A stretch of DNA of 13,298 bases, taken from the NCBI GenBank assembly GCA_016929205.1, contig JAFGJF010000595.1:1-13298 (forward strand), written 5' to 3'. This document shows positions 7,165 through 13,298 of the stretch, piece by piece. The notes under the pieces are model-generated. The model saw only the letters and a list, made by a program, of their open reading frames with translations. It searched no databases and was not told the origin of the DNA. Each line of letters starts with the position of its first letter. Position 1 is the stretch's first letter. The DNA comes from Anaerolineae bacterium. GTDB taxonomy: Bacteria > Chloroflexota > Anaerolineae > JAFGEY01. The translations under genes and the position numbers were made by a program.

Positions 7165-8298
7165 ATGCGCATCCCACCTTTTAAACTCGAGCGTTACTTT
7201 GCCCGTTACGAATTCGCCGTGGACTATGTCCTGTGCAGTTCGGACTGCGAATCGCTCTCGATCGGCGATTTGCTGGCGTTTGAACCGGATGCCGGCGAAC
7301 GCTTTCAACAGCACTGGCTCGGCTATACCGAGTCCCAGGGCAGTCCCTCGCTGCAGCGTGAGATCTCGACGCTGTACACGACGATCGCGCCCGACCAGAT
7401 CCTGGTGCACACCGGCGCCGAGGAGGCCATTTTCCTGTTTATGCACGCCGCCCTCGACGCCGGCGATCACGTGATCGTACAGTGGCCCTGTTACCAGTCG
7501 TTGACCGAGGTCGCGCGCAGCATAGGCTGTGAGGTGACGTTGTGGAAAGCGCACGAGGGTGATGGGTGGGTGCCGGATGTCGATGCCCTCGAACGTCACA
7601 TTCGCCCCAACACCAGGTGTGTGGTCGTCAACACCCCGCACAATCCAACCGGCTATCACATGTCCCGCCAAATGCTTTGCCGGATTCATGACCTGGCCCA
7701 TACAAATGGGATCACCCTCTTTTGCGACGAGGTCTATCGCGGCTCCGAATACCGCGCGGCGGACCATCTGCCCGCCGCTTGCGACCTCGGCGGCCGCGCC
7801 GTCTCGCTGGGCGTGATGTCGAAAAGCTATGGCCTGGCGGGGCTGCGGATCGGCTGGGTCGCCACCCACGATGCAGCGATCGTCGCCAGGATGGCGGCGC
7901 TAAAAGACTATACCACGATCTGCAACAGCGCGCCGAGTGAGTTCCTGGCCGAGCTGGCGTTGCGCCACAAGGAAAAGCTGGCGGCGCGTAACGTTGGGAT
8001 CATCACCGAGAACCTGGTTGTATTGGATGATTTTTTCCAACGACATGCCAGCCAGTTTCAGTGGCAGCGCCCTCGCGCCGGCTCCATCGCCTTTCCACGC
8101 CTGCTGGGCCAGGATGTTACTGCCTTTTGTGATGACCTGGTGCGAGCCGCCAGCGTCCTGCTGCTGCCGGGCACCCTCTATGACGACCACGACAACCACT
8201 TTCGCATCGGATTCGGGCGCAAGAACCTGCCCCAGGCCGTGGCGCGGCTGGAACAATTTCTTCAAGATCCATCCACCGAGTGCGGTGGCCCCACGTAG
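7165..8298 (+). CDS. Fold-type I PLP-dependent aminotransferase (class I/II)
   Basis: 377 residues starting 21 bp after the enolase-superfamily stop, with a GGGCAGG-type ribosome site. Conserved features: NTPHNPTG (156-163, with N160 contacting the cofactor), CDEVY (187-191, with D188 binding the pyridine nitrogen), the Schiff-base lysine K220 in VMSKSYGLAGLRIGW, and R347 in HFRIGFGR, which binds the substrate alpha-carboxylate. The family transfers amino groups between amino and keto acids. The N-terminus (PPFKLERYFARYEF) and short length resemble uncharacterised aminotransferases often labelled capreomycidine-synthase-like. In this operon a keto acid made by the enolase-superfamily dehydratase is a reasonable substrate (inference). 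No T-rich terminator follows. Confidence 0.92.
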   Translation: MRIPPFKLERYFARYEFAVDYVLCSSDCESLSIGDLLAFEPDAGERFQQHWLGYTESQGSPSLQREISTLYTTIAPDQILVHTGAEEAIFLFMHAALDAGDHVIVQWPCYQSLTEVARSIGCEVTLWKAHEGDGWVPDVDALERHIRPNTRCVVVNTPHNPTGYHMSRQMLCRIHDLAHTNGITLFCDEVYRGSEYRAADHLPAACDLGGRAVSLGVMSKSYGLAGLRIGWVATHDAAIVARMAALKDYTTICNSAPSEFLAELALRHKEKLAARNVGIITENLVVLDDFFQRHASQFQWQRPRAGSIAFPRLLGQDVTAFCDDLVRAASVLLLPGTLYDDHDNHFRIGFGRKNLPQAVARLEQFLQDPSTECGGPT

Positions 8299-8353
8299 AA
8301 AAAAAGAGACTGATCGCGTTGTACCGGTTTCTCCCAGATCTCGATCCTAATCC

Positions 8354-8390
8354 TGACACATATTGTCAAGATTCTGGTTTATACTGTAAT
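8354..8390 (+). promoter_or_regulatory. Candidate promoter with overlapping palindrome, upstream of the APH-like gene
   Basis: TTGTCA (8363-8368) and TGTAAT (8385-8390), 16 bp apart, end 37 bp before the ATG at 8428. A TGACA-N5-TGTCA inverted repeat (8354-8368) covers the -35 box. The -10 element is only moderate, and read-through from the upstream operon is not excluded. Confidence 0.45.
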
Positions 8391-8427
8391 CGGTTTTGAT
8401 TCTCACCATCCAGATGAGGGGAACGTA

Positions 8428-9405
8428 ATGGAACAACTAACCGATCAGATCGAGCGTGCAATAAATAAACATCTGCCGGGACGGATCGTTCAGGCCATCA
8501 ACGATCGGGGCGAGTGGGTCAGGCATATCGTCAAGGTGACGTTGGATGGCGGCGAGACCGTCTTGATCAAAATCGATCTGCCCCACGACGAGCCAGACTG
8601 GCCCCAGGGAAAGGAAGGTGAGTGCCACGAACGAGACGTCGCCCGGCTCTTTGAGGCGCACGGCTTGCCTGGCGTCCCACCGGTGTTAGCTGTGGACTAT
8701 GATCGCGACACCATTCCCTATCCCTATACCATCCAGTCTTACGTAGGCGGCACCAAGTTGGGCGAATGGCTCGACTGTGTCTCGAATGCCAAAGCGGCGG
8801 CTATGTACGAGGCTATCGGCTGTTTTTACCGCCGCCTGCACGCTATCCACAACGATCGGATGGGGCTGTGGACCGGCAGCATGCCCGGCGAACCCTGGGG
8901 CGATCCGGTCGGCTATATGTATAGCGCCGAGATCGTAGAGGGCAGTGGCAGGCGCGCGTTGGAGCAGGGGCGCATCTCGCGGCGTATCTACGACCGTGCC
9001 GTGGCGTTGTGGGGTGACAGCCTGGACGATCTGCGGCGTGTTCAACCTTCGCTGATCCATTACAGCCCTTTTCTGTGGAACGTCTATTTGGAGAAAAACG
9101 GCGACGCGTGGCAGATTGCCAAGTTGATGTCACTCAATGATGTGATGTGGTGGGATCCGGCCTACGACATCGCCTGCCTTGCCTATCCGCCGTTCGGCGA
9201 TGCAAACCTTGCTCATCGAGAAGCGCTGCTACGTGGCTACGGTGCCAAGCCCAACTGGAAACGCGTGCTGCTCTTTGCCCTGATGCAGCGACTTTGCGCG
9301 GCGATGGGCAGTTATTGGGAGCCCAAAACCGCGCGCAACAAGGTCTGGGCGGGGCGGGCGTTGGATGATCTGGACGATCTGCTGGATGAGATCGAGGGAG
9401 GATAA
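8428..9405 (+). CDS. Aminoglycoside-phosphotransferase-fold protein, predicted pseudokinase
   Basis: 325 residues; GAGGGG six bases before the ATG. The N-lobe keeps the strand-3 lysine K48 (TVLIKIDL) and a Glu-rich helix (KEGECHERDVARLFEAHG). The C-lobe keeps APH architecture, including WWDPAYDIACLAYP (241-254). The catalytic loop reads H211-Y-S213-P-F-L-W-N218 where active family members have HGDxxxxN; H-to-N spacing of seven is preserved, so catalytic Asp is aligned with Ser213. The metal-binding Asp of the later IDxxxxxxGDP motif is S235 (KLMSLNDVMWWDP). Both key Asp are thus lost while fold residues remain, so a nucleotide-binding or scaffolding pseudokinase is inferred; a changed mechanism is the alternative. 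Its stop overlaps the next gene's possible first ATG (TAATG), so the two are co-translated. Confidence 0.78.
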   Translation: MEQLTDQIERAINKHLPGRIVQAINDRGEWVRHIVKVTLDGGETVLIKIDLPHDEPDWPQGKEGECHERDVARLFEAHGLPGVPPVLAVDYDRDTIPYPYTIQSYVGGTKLGEWLDCVSNAKAAAMYEAIGCFYRRLHAIHNDRMGLWTGSMPGEPWGDPVGYMYSAEIVEGSGRRALEQGRISRRIYDRAVALWGDSLDDLRRVQPSLIHYSPFLWNVYLEKNGDAWQIAKLMSLNDVMWWDPAYDIACLAYPPFGDANLAHREALLRGYGAKPNWKRVLLFALMQRLCAAMGSYWEPKTARNKVWAGRALDDLDDLLDEIEGG

Positions 9406-9407
9406 TG

Positions 9408-10205
9408 ATGACCAAGCCGCACGTGATCGTATGTCAAGAAGTCTCGGTCGATGGCCGGCTGGCCATGTCGCCCGGCGCCCTGCTGCTTTACGGAGACGAA
9501 AGGTGGGAGGCAATCCGGCAGTGGAGCAGGGAAGAGACGGATTCGTTCAACGTCTTTGAGTATCTCAGATCGCACTATGCCCCTCAGGCCACGCTCGAAG
9601 GCAGCGGATCGTTCGTCCGGGATCAAGACGATCCCTCACCGCTTCCTGCCTACAAAGGCGATCCCGAGCCGCTCTACCAGGACTTTTTGCCGCCCGCCAT
9701 TCTCAACCGGCCCGGACATCGTGGCTGGTTTACGGCCGTGGATGGCCGGGGGCGCATTCGCTGGCTGTACAAGGAATACCCGGACGAAGCCTGGACCGGC
9801 TGGTATCCCCTCGTCTGGATCGGATATCACACCCCGATCGACTATCTCGCCTACCTGCGAGATGAGGATATTCCCTACCTGGTGGCTGGAAACGAACACG
9901 TCGATCTCGGCCTGGCTTTGGAGAAAATGAATGCCCACCTGGGCGTGACGTGCATCCTCTCCACCGGTGGCGGCAGGCTGAACGGGGCCCTGTTGCGTGC
10001 CGGGTTGGTGGACGAGCTCAGCATCGAATTTCTGCCTGCGCTCATCGGCGGCACAGAAACGCCGTCCCTGTTTGATTCCCCGGCTTTGAAACCCGGCGAG
10101 TGGCCGGCCCGTCTCGAGCTGATCTCGACCCAAGCTGATCTCAGCCCGGGGCATGGCGGGCGGGTATGGCTGCGCTATCGGGTATGTCCGCCATCGGCAT
10201 CGTGA
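9408..10205 (+). CDS. RibD C-terminal/dihydrofolate-reductase-like protein
   Basis: 265 residues from the second of two tandem ATGs (9405 and 9408); GGGAGG (9396-9401) is six bases before 9408, the better spacing. It opens with a DHFR-fold strand and loop HVIVCQEVSVDGRLAM (5-20), like the SxDGxxA start of RibD reductase domains, and ends with the diagnostic nucleotide-binding segment STGGGRLNGALLRAGLVDEL (about 185-204) and a FLPALIGG strand. Between them is a longer central part (about 25-130) rich in aromatic residues that I cannot match to the standard fold. No deaminase domain is present, so it is not a full RibD. NAD(P)H-dependent reduction is inferred from the family; the substrate is unknown. 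It is the second gene of a coupled pair with the pseudokinase. Confidence 0.8.
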   Translation: MTKPHVIVCQEVSVDGRLAMSPGALLLYGDERWEAIRQWSREETDSFNVFEYLRSHYAPQATLEGSGSFVRDQDDPSPLPAYKGDPEPLYQDFLPPAILNRPGHRGWFTAVDGRGRIRWLYKEYPDEAWTGWYPLVWIGYHTPIDYLAYLRDEDIPYLVAGNEHVDLGLALEKMNAHLGVTCILSTGGGRLNGALLRAGLVDELSIEFLPALIGGTETPSLFDSPALKPGEWPARLELISTQADLSPGHGGRVWLRYRVCPPSAS

Positions 10206-10220
10206 CCCCGCCGTTGCCCG

Positions 10221-10745
10221 TCAGGTGTAGCGGATCACCTCGAACCGTTCGAGCTTGACCGGCTCGTCTGAGCCGATCCCGGCCTTGCGGCGGGCGATGT
10301 CGACCTGGTAATCGACCGTGTCCACGCCGTCCAGATCGGGCAGCAGCAGTCCCCTGCGCCAGCCTTGTACGTCTTGAACGATGACCCCATACCGTTTTGG
10401 ATCCAATTCTTCCGGGCCCGAGATCGGCTCGGGTGTAGTCAGCACGTCGACCTTGACGTCCAGGTCGTCCAGTTCATCAGGCCGGACCGGTGAGAAACGA
10501 GGGTCGCGCGTCGCGGCCGAGATGGCGTTTTGGATAATCTCTTGGGCGACGTTGGTTTGAACGGGCAGGATGGTGCCGATGCAGCCCCGTAACTGTCCAA
10601 AGCGGTCGTGCAGCGAGACAAATGTTCCCGCACGTTGCTGCATTTCAGGCGAGAGATTATCGGGCGGGTCAAGGGTGCGCCCCTGGCGTACAAACGTTTC
10701 GACCGTGTGCCGCGCCAATTGCACCAGTGGGTGACTCTCTTTCAT
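10221..10745 (-). CDS. AMMECR1-domain protein (AmmeMemoRadiSam system protein A-like)
   Basis: 174 residues, the usual bacterial/archaeal single-domain length. The invariant AMMECR1 hexapeptide LRGCIG is at residues 52-57, preceded by AGTFVSLHD (39-47) and followed by [15 protein letters not shown] and a [12 protein letters not shown] strand. AGGAG is seven bases before the ATG. In many prokaryotes this domain is encoded with MEMO and a radical-SAM protein; neither is in this window. Biochemical function is not established for the family. It is convergent with the RibD-C-like gene (15 bp between stops, no terminator seen). Confidence 0.93.
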   Translation of the reverse strand: MKESHPLVQLARHTVETFVRQGRTLDPPDNLSPEMQQRAGTFVSLHDRFGQLRGCIGTILPVQTNVAQEIIQNAISAATRDPRFSPVRPDELDDLDVKVDVLTTPEPISGPEELDPKRYGVIVQDVQGWRRGLLLPDLDGVDTVDYQVDIARRKAGIGSDEPVKLERFEVIRYT

Positions 10746-10762
10746 CGTTTGACTCCTGTTGA

Positions 10763-10791
10763 TTGAATTTTTGGCAAAAGTGTGTTACAAT
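10763..10791 (+). promoter_or_regulatory. Promoter of the small membrane protein gene
   Basis: TTGAAT (10763-10768), 17-bp spacer and TACAAT (10786-10791), about 50 bp before the ATG at 10842. The spacer contains the small palindrome TTTTG-G-CAAAA (10769-10779), a possible operator placed like the one in the TIM-barrel promoter. Confidence 0.5.
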
Positions 10792-10841
10792 ATTAAAGGT
10801 TGTTGGGTCTGTTACTGTATAGTGTTGAAAGGAGAAAAAGC

Positions 10842-11105
10842 ATGCCGCTCTTTCAGAAAAAGGAAAACCAGACGGAGGAAGAGAAAAAACTGGCTGTCGT
10901 GTTGTTTTGGCTCTTTGTCGTCGCCATATTTTCCTGGGTCCTTCCGTTCACCGTTCTCTTTTTGGTGGGGCTGGTCCAGCAATCGCTTGGTGCTGGCGGC
11001 GCGATTGCCACCGCATTGGTCCCCAGTATGTTGACCTTTGCAGTGAGCGCCGTGTTGTGCGTCATCGTCTACCTGGCGTACAAAAAAGTGGTTCTCAAGA
11101 TCTAG
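10842..11105 (+). CDS. Small two-helix membrane protein of unknown function
   Basis: 87 residues from ATG 10842, which has AAAGGAG seven bases upstream. A short charged cytosolic head (MPLFQKKENQTEEEKK) is followed by two hydrophobic stretches, about 17-45 and 55-80, joined by a Gly/Ala-rich turn, with a basic tail (KKVVLKI). The positive ends suggest both termini are cytosolic. No recognisable family. Its own promoter and a strong terminator make it a monocistronic unit, which supports that it is a real gene. Confidence 0.72.
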   Translation: MPLFQKKENQTEEEKKLAVVLFWLFVVAIFSWVLPFTVLFLVGLVQQSLGAGGAIATALVPSMLTFAVSAVLCVIVYLAYKKVVLKI

Positions 11106-11123
11106 TCTCGTTCGTTTTCCACC

Positions 11124-11148
11124 AAGGCGGCCCGGTCCGCCTTTTTTT
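11124..11148 (+). terminator. Rho-independent terminator of the small membrane protein gene
   Basis: Stem AAGGCGG (11124-11130) / CCGCCTT (11137-11143) with a 6-nt loop, running into seven T residues (11142-11148), 19 bp after the stop codon. Confidence 0.88.
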
Positions 11149-11206
11149 GTGCCGGTTGTCGCTATCACCAGTCCGATTAGATTGTAGCATAAAGCGGACC
11201 ATCGTG

Positions 11207-11323
11207 CAATGTTGGGGGGTGCGCTTCATTTCTGGGGCCAACTTGCGCCAACTGTCATTGCGAGGGTGGTTTTTGCCCGAAGCAATGACGGTGACCCCGA
11301 AAGTGAAACGCATCCAATGTTGG
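11207..11323. mobile_element. MITE-like imperfect palindrome bounded by 9-bp direct repeats
   Basis: CAATGTTGG occurs at 11207-11215 and again at 11315-11323. The 99 bp between them fold on themselves: the left arm (TGCG, TTCA, TTTC, GGGG, then GTCATTGC at 11254-11261) matches the reverse complement of the right arm (GCAATGAC at 11282-11289, then CCCC, GAAA, TGAA, CGCA). The left arm is longer because of a short tandem duplication, GCCAACT-TGC-GCCAACT. The GTCATTGCGAGGG...CGAAGCAATGAC tip resembles dispersed GTCATTGCGAGG-type palindromes seen in many bacterial genomes. The direct repeats look like a target-site duplication, and no coding capacity is present. The remainder of the 11106-11422 gap holds only the terminator before and the promoter after. 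Confidence 0.55.
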
Positions 11324-11330
11324 CCTTTGG

Positions 11331-11359
11331 TTGTTTACTTTTGGTGTTTGTGCTAAAAT
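11331..11359 (+). promoter_or_regulatory. Promoter of the polytopic membrane protein gene
   Basis: TTGTTT (11331-11336), 17-bp spacer and TAAAAT (11354-11359). It starts 8 bp after the outer direct repeat of the MITE-like element, so insertion of that element may have altered upstream control. Confidence 0.55.
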
Positions 11360-11422
11360 GGGGCGCTGTGTGATCGTGTGTTCGTTTTTTATGCGGCCGT
11401 TGGCGCAAAGGAGCAAAACATT

Positions 11423-12478
11423 TTGGGTGTAATCGATTCGTTGAGTCAGGGATTTCGCCAGGTCAGCCGGCATTGGTGGATCATCTTGATCCCGGTCTTG
11501 CTCGACGCCTTTCTCTGGTTGGGGCCGCAAGCATCGATCGCGCCGATCCTCGATCGGGTGGCAGAGATCTTGCCGGAACTGGCCGAGATGAGCGATACCG
11601 GGATGGACACGGCCGAGTGGACGGCGGTTATGGATGACGTTTTGGCCACCATTGCCGAGCGCTACAACATGTTCACCTTGCTGCGGGCCAGAGCTTTTGG
11701 TATGCCCAGCCTGTTGGCCTGGGGTGACGTTGGCTTGAATCTGCCTTCTATATACGAGGTGATCTGGGTCTATTTTTTACAAATGATCGATATCCCCGAT
11801 CTCTTGATCTCGGTGTCCAGGGCGACGTTTATGACCGTGCGCCTGTGGACGATTCAAAGCGAGGGCTTTTGGCTCTTCGCCAGCATGGGCACGTCGGTCG
11901 TCGGGGTCTTTGTCGGCTCGATCTATTTCACACTCGTTTCGGATAGTCTCAGCCAGGAGCCCGCATTCGGCTCGTTTTGGGGTCGGGTCTCACAACTGGG
12001 CGGCCGGGTGTTGCTTTTTTGGGTCGCTCGCGCCGTGGCGATGATCATTCTCGGCGTTCCCTTTTTTCTGCTCTTTGTGGTCTTGGCCCTGATCAACCCC
12101 GGCCTGGGATTCCTGTTTATGATCAGCGGTATGGGGGCCTTGACCTGGCTGTCGTTTTACGGCGTTTTTTTCATGGCAGCGCTGGCCATCAATCACGTCT
12201 CGATCTGGCAGGCGATCTGGAACAGCCTGAATGTGGTGATGCGCAATTTTTGGACGACCCTGTGGCTCTTTGTCCTGATCAACCTTGTTGGCGGCGGGCT
12301 GACCATTTTGTGGCAGGAATTGAGCCACGGATCGTGGTGGACATTCGTGGGCATTATCGGCAATGCTTACGTTGGCTCTGGCCTGCTCGCCGGCAGCCTG
12401 ATCTTTTATCGGGATCGTTACACCCGCTGGCGCGACTCGATCGCCAACATCCTCAACAACAGGAAACAGGCTGCTTGA
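11423..12478 (+). CDS. Polytopic integral membrane protein of unknown function
   Basis: 351 residues from TTG 11423, nine bases after AAAGGAG (11407-11413). The in-frame GTG at 11378 lacks a ribosome site and would precede FVFYAAVGAKEQNI, which does not look like a natural N-terminus; an ATT at 11420 is another possibility. Hydrophobic segments: one near 17-35 (after SQGFRQVSRHW), an extracytosolic-looking loop of about 100 residues with acidic helices, then about five more (FWLFASMGTSVVGVFVGSIY; VARAVAMIILGVPFFLLFVV; FLFMISGMGALTWLSFYGVF; the WLFVLINLVGG region; and the AYVGSGLLAGSLIFY region). It ends with a basic tail. It is similar in layout to DUF-type transport or envelope proteins of Chloroflexota. 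No catalytic motif seen. No terminator before the downstream repeats. Confidence 0.8.
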   Translation: MGVIDSLSQGFRQVSRHWWIILIPVLLDAFLWLGPQASIAPILDRVAEILPELAEMSDTGMDTAEWTAVMDDVLATIAERYNMFTLLRARAFGMPSLLAWGDVGLNLPSIYEVIWVYFLQMIDIPDLLISVSRATFMTVRLWTIQSEGFWLFASMGTSVVGVFVGSIYFTLVSDSLSQEPAFGSFWGRVSQLGGRVLLFWVARAVAMIILGVPFFLLFVVLALINPGLGFLFMISGMGALTWLSFYGVFFMAALAINHVSIWQAIWNSLNVVMRNFWTTLWLFVLINLVGGGLTILWQELSHGSWWTFVGIIGNAYVGSGLLAGSLIFYRDRYTRWRDSIANILNNRKQAA

Positions 12479-12493
12479 CGGAAGAAAGCGAAT

Positions 12494-12605
12494 AACCGCG
12501 AAGGCGCAAAGAACGCCAAGGCTGCGCAAAGAAAAACCAAAACCTTGTGAGAATGCTTTGCGGATTCTTGGCGCACTTGGCGTCTTGGCGGCGAAGAAAA
12601 GAGCT
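12494..12605. repeat. 112-bp repeat unit A
   Basis: Begins AACCGCGAAGGCGCAAAG and ends GAAGAAAAGAGCT. It matches unit C (13186-13297) at 109 of 112 positions with no gaps. Each unit has internal CGCCAAG/CTTGGCG motifs that make an imperfect inverted repeat. It starts 16 bp after the membrane protein stop. Confidence 0.9.
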
Positions 12606-12704
12606 AACCGCGAAGGCGCAAAGAACGCCAAGGCTGCGCAAAGAAAGCCAAAACCTGATGACCATTCTTTGTTCACTTGGCATCTTGGCGGTAAAGAAAA
12701 AGCC
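12606..12704. repeat. Repeat unit B, in tandem with A and diverged in its 3' half
   Basis: The first 41 bp are identical to unit A. The second half is shorter and changed (GTTCACTTGGCATCTTGGCGG in place of GGCGCACTTGGCGTCTTGGCGG). It joins A without a gap. Confidence 0.85.
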
Positions 12705-12717
12705 AACTGCGAAGGCA
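12705..12717. repeat. Truncated 5' start of a further repeat unit
   Basis: AACTGCGAAGGCA follows unit B exactly where the next unit should begin and then homology stops, 25 bp before the GxxExxY start codon. With the matching 3' half-unit after the gene, it suggests the gene interrupts one unit. Confidence 0.6.
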
Positions 12718-12741
12718 GGGTCAACGAATGCGAGGTGCGTA

Positions 12742-13119
12742 ATGGACATTGAACAGGTTGCACACCAGATTGTGGATGCCTCGATCAAGGTACACCGCGC
12801 ATTGGGCCCGGGATTGTTGGAATCGGCGTATCAGGTATGCCTGACGCACGAATTGCGCACGCGGGGTTTGCAGGTTGCATGCGAGGTTCTGCTTCCTGTT
12901 GTCTATGATGGCGTCAAGATCGATGCCGGTTACCGGGTTGATATGCTGATCGAAGACTGTGTCATCGTTGAGAACAAAGCAGTCAAAAAGCTGCTGCCCA
13001 TTCACGAGGCCCAGTTGCTGACCTATCTCAAGCTCCGAGACTGCCGGTTGGGATTTCTGCTGAATTGGAATGTGACGTTGATGAAAAACGGCATCAAGCG
13101 CATGGTGAATCAACTCTGA
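12742..13119 (+). CDS. GxxExxY protein (PD-(D/E)XK nuclease-like family)
   Basis: 125 residues, full length for the family. The name motif is at residues 24-30 (GLLESAY) within VHRALGPGLLESAYQVCLTHEL. A PD-(D/E)XK-like core follows: D67 (YRVDMLI), E77-N-K79 (VIVENKAV), then IHEAQLLTYLKL (87-98), where the conserved Q91 sits; this order suggests a metal-dependent nuclease fold. The family ends with LGFLLNWN...GIKRMV, seen here. Start ATG 12742 has GAGG six bases upstream. Pfam places the family with PDDEXK proteins, but its role is not established; nuclease action on its own repeats is inference. It is embedded in CGCCAAG-type repeats, which also occur on both flanks. Confidence 0.93.
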   Translation: MDIEQVAHQIVDASIKVHRALGPGLLESAYQVCLTHELRTRGLQVACEVLLPVVYDGVKIDAGYRVDMLIEDCVIVENKAVKKLLPIHEAQLLTYLKLRDCRLGFLLNWNVTLMKNGIKRMVNQL

Positions 13120-13130
13120 GTCAGTTGTAT

Positions 13131-13185
13131 CATTCCTTTGCGATTCCTTGGCGCACTTGGCGTCTTGGCGGTGAAGCAAAAAGAC
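13131..13185. repeat. 3' half of a repeat unit directly after the GxxExxY gene
   Basis: CATTCCTTTGCGATTCCTTGG and the following CGCACTTGGCGTCTTGGCGG correspond to the second half of units A and C. It is the complement of the truncated 5' start at 12705, so the gene lies between two pieces of one unit. It begins 12 bp after the stop codon. Confidence 0.8.
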
Positions 13186-13298
13186 AACCGCGAAGGCGCA
13201 AAGGACGCCAAGGCTGCACAAAGAAAAACCAAAACCTTGTGAGAATGCTTTGCGGATTCTTGGCGCACTTGGCGTCTTGGCGGTGAAGAAAAGAGCTA
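13186..13298. repeat. Repeat unit C, running to the window end
   Basis: 112 bp (13186-13297) with only three substitutions from unit A (A to G, G to A, C to T), plus a final A that would begin the next unit. Near identity across the gene contrasts with the diverged unit B, pointing to recent duplication or gene conversion between A and C. The array may continue past the window. Confidence 0.88.

Noticed and set aside
6448..7869. 473-codon open frame on the minus strand antisense to the enolase and aminotransferase genes
   Set aside because: It crosses the boundary of two well-supported plus-strand genes with conserved active-site motifs, has no ribosome site and no recognisable domain; it is a codon-bias shadow in GC-rich DNA.
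8273..8288. CCACCG-AGTG-CGGTGG hairpin at the aminotransferase 3' end as a terminator
   Set aside because: It lies within the coding sequence and is followed by an A tract, not a T tract, so it does not look like an intrinsic terminator.
10762..10790. Minus-strand promoter for the AMMECR1 gene overlapping the plus-strand one (TTGTAA-17-TTCAAT)
   Set aside because: Both boxes are weak, and the predicted start would cut into the ribosome-binding site.
12547..12741. N-terminal extension of the GxxExxY frame through repeat DNA
   Set aside because: The frame is open only because the repeats lack stops; ATG 12742 has a ribosome site and gives the normal family length.
12494..13298. Repeat cluster as a CRISPR array
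   Set aside because: Units are about 112 bp, contiguous and without unique spacers of regular length, and no cas genes are nearby.

Overview
The window is a moderately GC-rich bacterial chromosomal segment with compact, mostly single-gene or short operonic units. Starts have good Shine-Dalgarno sites (AAGGAGG, AGGAGG, GAGGGG) and several promoters are close to the sigma-70 consensus. Gene content points to a heterotrophic, carbohydrate-using member of the Chloroflexota, Anaerolineae-like: a cytosolic GH29 fucosidase, acid-sugar dehydratases of the enolase superfamily, a PadR/HAAS pair, an AMMECR1-domain protein and a GxxExxY gene set in CGCCAAG-type repeats. This is inference from gene content; there is no rRNA or other phylogenetic marker.

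Region 1 (2-3384) looks like sugar and sugar-acid metabolism. It holds the 3' part of a galactonate-dehydratase-like enolase-superfamily gene, a convergent gene for a DUS-like TIM barrel that lacks the usual catalytic Cys, and a divergent GH29 alpha-L-fucosidase. The divergent spacer carries two core promoters, one with a perfect palindrome between its -35 and -10 boxes. The fucosidase ends at a bidirectional hairpin terminator shared with the next unit.

Region 2 (3473-4950, minus strand) is a translationally coupled padR-HAAS membrane-protein operon with a near-consensus promoter embedded in inverted repeats, which suggests autoregulation. Region 3 (5063-8298) is a three-gene operon: class I methyltransferase, a second enolase-superfamily enzyme and a fold-type I PLP aminotransferase. 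Its pathway is not recognised. Region 4 (8354-10205) is a coupled pair: an APH-fold protein in which both catalytic Asp positions are Ser (predicted pseudokinase), followed by a RibD-C/DHFR-like protein. Convergent to it is an AMMECR1-domain gene with no MEMO or radical-SAM partner in view.

Region 5 (10763-12478) holds a small membrane protein with its own promoter and strong terminator, a MITE-like imperfect palindrome flanked by 9-bp direct repeats, and a polytopic membrane protein. Region 6 (12494 to the window end) is a cluster of ~112-bp repeats around a GxxExxY (PDDEXK-like) gene that appears to sit inside one repeat unit, a plausible mobile or amplifying element. The best candidates for something new are the pseudokinase/DHFR-like pair, the GxxExxY-in-repeat element, the MITE-like palindrome and the methyltransferase-enolase-aminotransferase operon.
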